Assembly (NCBI RefSeq): GCF_026278245.1
Contig: NZ_CP111079.1
Span: forward strand, 2,544,501 to 2,608,500
Direction of reading: 5' to 3'
Source: Pontibacter kalidii
GTDB taxonomy: Bacteria > Bacteroidota > Bacteroidia > Cytophagales > Hymenobacteraceae
DNA length: 64,000 nt
Both the position numbers and the translations under genes were made by a program. Below are positions 62,208 through 64,000 of this stretch, one piece after another (positions within the stretch are counted from its first letter, which is position 1; the number at the start of each line of letters is the position of its first letter). Below the pieces are notes generated by a model, which worked only from the letters and a program-made list of their open reading frames with translations, was not told where the DNA came from and searched no databases.

Positions 62208-63326
62208 ATGCACAAAGGCCGGAGTAGCGTTTGCTTTTTAGGATGGTTAGTGTCGCTCTTGTTTCTGCCTGGTATGGCTGCACCTGCCCTTGCACAAACC
62301 GATGCCTCAGCGCCTGCCCTCCACATTGGACTGCGCACGCATTACGGCTTCATCATACCGCATTCGGCGGCCATACGCGAGGTGTCCTTTTCCCACCCCA
62401 GGGCCTTGGAGCTGGACCTGAGCCTGCACTTTACCAGCGAGCAGGCCTGGCAGTACATCCAGGGCTACCCGCGGTTGGGCGTCTCTTTGGCCTATACCAG
62501 CTTCGACAACCCGGAGGTGCTGGGCAATGCCTATGTGCTCCTGCTATACGTGGAGCCATTTCTGTCGGCGCATAAGCGGTTCAGCCTTTCGTTCCGTTTG
62601 GGTGGGGGGATTTCACACCAGGATAACGTGTACGACTCCATCAGCAATCCGCAAAACCAGTTTTACAGCACCAAGATAGCTTTTCCGCTAACGGTGAACC
62701 TGATGAGCAACTACCGCCTCAGCGACACCTGGCTACTCCGGGCTGGTGCCACCTACAGCCACATCTCCAACGGCGGCATCCGGCAACCCAACAAAGGTAT
62801 AAACTACCCCATGGCTACCCTCGGGGTGGACTACGCCCTACGCACTGCTGCGTTTCCCGAACGGCACCTGCAAAAGCATGGCCCGCTGAGGCAGGAGCGG
62901 TATTACCTGCTGGCGCTGCTGGGCACCCTAAAAGACGAACGGGCAGACCCTGAGGACAAGCAGCCGCTCTGGGGCCTCACAACGTACGCCAGCCAGCGTA
63001 TCGGCAGGCTTAGCGCCTTGGCAGCCGGGGCCGAGTGGGTGGCAGATTACTCTATTAAGAGGGAGTTGGAGCAGAAAAAGGATGATACAGACTTCCAGCG
63101 GGGCGCCATGCTGGCCGGTCACGAACTGTACATAGGCAGGTTCCGGTTTAACCAGATGCTCGGTATCTACATTTACGCTCCGCACAAAGCGCGCGACCCG
63201 GTGTACCAGCGCTGGGGGCTGGAGTACCATACTGCCGACGGCCTGTATGTCGGTATCAACCTGAAAGCACACCGGCATGTGGCGGATTTTATGGATGTAC
63301 GGGTGGGGTGGCGCCTTGGAACGTAA
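62208..63326 (+). CDS. acyloxyacyl hydrolase-like outer-membrane protein (PagL-like)
   Basis: A 372-residue outer-membrane beta-barrel. Signal peptide CFLGWLVSLLFLPGMAAPAL ending in ALAQ. The PagL-like core is FSLSFRLGGGISHQDNVYDS and LRAGATYSHISNGGIRQPNK, with the SHISNG part matching the His/Ser/Asn active-site pattern near residue 185, and GINYPMATLGVDYAL after it. PagL enzymes remove the 3-O acyl chain of lipid A; Bacteroidota members are annotated as acyloxyacyl hydrolases. It is longer than PagL by a large C-terminal barrel part, which ends FMDVRVGWRLGT. The role in lipid A trimming is inferred from the family. Confidence 0.78.
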   Translation: MHKGRSSVCFLGWLVSLLFLPGMAAPALAQTDASAPALHIGLRTHYGFIIPHSAAIREVSFSHPRALELDLSLHFTSEQAWQYIQGYPRLGVSLAYTSFDNPEVLGNAYVLLLYVEPFLSAHKRFSLSFRLGGGISHQDNVYDSISNPQNQFYSTKIAFPLTVNLMSNYRLSDTWLLRAGATYSHISNGGIRQPNKGINYPMATLGVDYALRTAAFPERHLQKHGPLRQERYYLLALLGTLKDERADPEDKQPLWGLTTYASQRIGRLSALAAGAEWVADYSIKRELEQKKDDTDFQRGAMLAGHELYIGRFRFNQMLGIYIYAPHKARDPVYQRWGLEYHTADGLYVGINLKAHRHVADFMDVRVGWRLGT

Positions 63327-63330
63327 TTAC

Positions 63331-63892
63331 TGTTATACTTGCTTCGGCCATACTTTATACTTCTCTGGCGCCAACGTCCGCTTGTGCCTTCACTTAGCCG
63401 CTGCTTTCTGCAACTGGACACAAGCTATCCTTATTAGCCACCGTTCATCCACGGCTTTACAACCTGCTCGTTTCATCTCCTACTTTGGCTCCCTCATGGC
63501 CGGGAGGCCTCGTCCTCGGGCATCGCGCTGTCTATTGAAGCTGCTCCTCGCTTCGCTCCGGGCTGCTGAGCAAGCTCAGCACCGCATCAATAGAAGGCGC
63601 TCAACCCAAGGACTGGGAATCGTTCGATAGCCGCTGCTGACGAAGCCTCAGCCAAGTCCCCCTTTGAAGAGGGTAGGAGGATGTAACCGTCTGCTGACAA
63701 TTCCCCTCCTCTGGACTAGCCAAAACGTGAGTTTTTAGCTAGCGTGCGAAGCTCTCAGGGGTGGGTTTATACTTGTAGGGACAGATCGCGACCTGCCCGC
63801 TTCCGGCATCAACTATGAAACTTATACTTCAGCATGAGCAATTACAGGCTCCCCTCCTTGGTTAAGGAGGGGCAGGGGTGGTTTGATCCGGT
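63331..63892 (-). repeat. composite intergenic repeat, copy B (inverted relative to copy A)
   Basis: Reading on the minus strand from 63892 to 63331 it follows copy A block by block: AAGGAGGGGAGCCTGTAA, CAGGTCGCGATCTGTCCC, AAACCCACCCCT, GAGGGGAATT, AAAGGGGGACTT, a first CAGCGGCTA (63628-63636), CCCAGTCCTTGGGTTGAGCG, GCGATGCCCGAGGACGAG, GTGGATGAACGGTGGCTA, a second CAGCGGCTA (63395-63403), GGCACAAGCGGACG and GAAGTATAAAGTATGGCCGA. The core repeats are 233 bases apart (235 in A). The inner module has different sequence but is again closed by a stem, TCTATTGAA/ATCAATAGA. 63893-63956 holds only a TACCTTTG box (63926-63933), probably the promoter of the helicase gene. No gene is seen in this 630-base gap. 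Confidence 0.75.
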
Positions 63893-63956
63893 ACTGCAGA
63901 AAATCCTGATGCGAATATTATATCGTACCTTTGCCCAATACATTATTTAAAGCAAT

Positions 63957-64000
63957 ATGTCATTCTCATCCCTGGGCCTCTCAGCACCGCTAGTTAGAGC
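63957..64000 (+). CDS. DEAD-box RNA helicase, N-terminal fragment
   Basis: Only the first 14 codons are present: MSFSSLGLSAPLVR, then the window ends. The pattern F-x-x-L-G-L-S-x-x-L-V-R is the usual beginning (Q-motif lead) of RhlE-type DEAD-box helicases in Bacteroidota. A TACCTTTG box lies 24 bases upstream of the ATG at 63957. The call rests on this short stretch only. Confidence 0.6.
   Translation, partial: MSFSSLGLSAPLVR

Noticed and set aside
1..64000. tRNA, rRNA, transposase or phage genes
   Set aside because: None was recognised on either strand; the intergenic gaps hold no tRNA-like GTTCGA-type arm with matching acceptor ends.

Overview
The window reads as a chromosomal segment of a Bacteroidota bacterium, most likely of the Cytophagales/Hymenobacteraceae (Pontibacter-like). 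The evidence is a PorU/PorV-type pair of the type IX secretion system (T9SS), two proteins with T9SS-like C-terminal sorting regions, TAnnTTTG-type -7 promoter boxes, many lipoproteins and gene families typical of this phylum. The genus is inference. Base composition is a little above half G+C, apart from an AT-rich island at 51.4-52.8 kb.

Layout. 0-3 kb: start of an FtsX-like permease, then a NamZ-like lipoprotein, fmt and folA in one operon. 2.9-9.1 kb: a porV-porU operon. 9.3-12.3 kb: a PadR regulator with a PspC/head-GIN membrane protein. 12.4-15 kb: CCA-adding enzyme, TsaC and methylmalonyl-CoA epimerase. 15-17.7 kb: iscS-iscU-unknown-iscA. 17.8-21.1 kb: secreted nuclease, TPR histidine kinase, small lipoprotein. 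21.3-27 kb: sbcD, an unrelated secreted protein and sbcC. 27-31 kb: ArsR/rhodanese pair with a perfect operator-like dyad, a T9SS cargo protein, a Cys-rich lipoprotein and a universal stress protein. 31-51.3 kb: a large trehalose and alpha-glucan region. 52.9-57 kb: a dienelactone-hydrolase-like protein, a thioredoxin-like protein, an L,D-transpeptidase-like protein and an M23 peptidase. 57-64 kb: ppx and ppk1 (convergent), a DUF5996 protein and a PagL-like outer-membrane protein, bracketed by two inverted copies of a composite non-coding repeat; the start of a DEAD-box helicase closes the window.

The trehalose region holds all three common trehalose routes: OtsAB as one fused protein, TreY/TreZ, and TreS fused to maltokinase. 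It also has the whole GlgE route: TreS-Mak makes maltose-1-phosphate, GlgE polymerises it, GlgB branches it. The glgE-treS/mak-glgB genes run leftward and treZ-GH57-treY-malQ run rightward from one shared control region, so glucan synthesis, breakdown to trehalose and recycling sit together.

The most unusual signals are these. (1) Two AT-rich orphan ORFs at 51.4-52.8 kb, each followed at once by a cruciform-like element with CTAAC/GTTA-type ends, resembling integron gene cassettes with attC sites and no integrase in view; the first ORF carries a HEPN-like Rx4H motif. (2) A 550-600 bp composite repeat, present twice in inverted orientation, whose variable inner module keeps a closing stem by paired changes. 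(3) A 7-8 base oligomer, TATACTT/AAGTATA, scattered through genes and spacers far more often than chance. Positions and motifs were read by eye; no database search or folding program was used.
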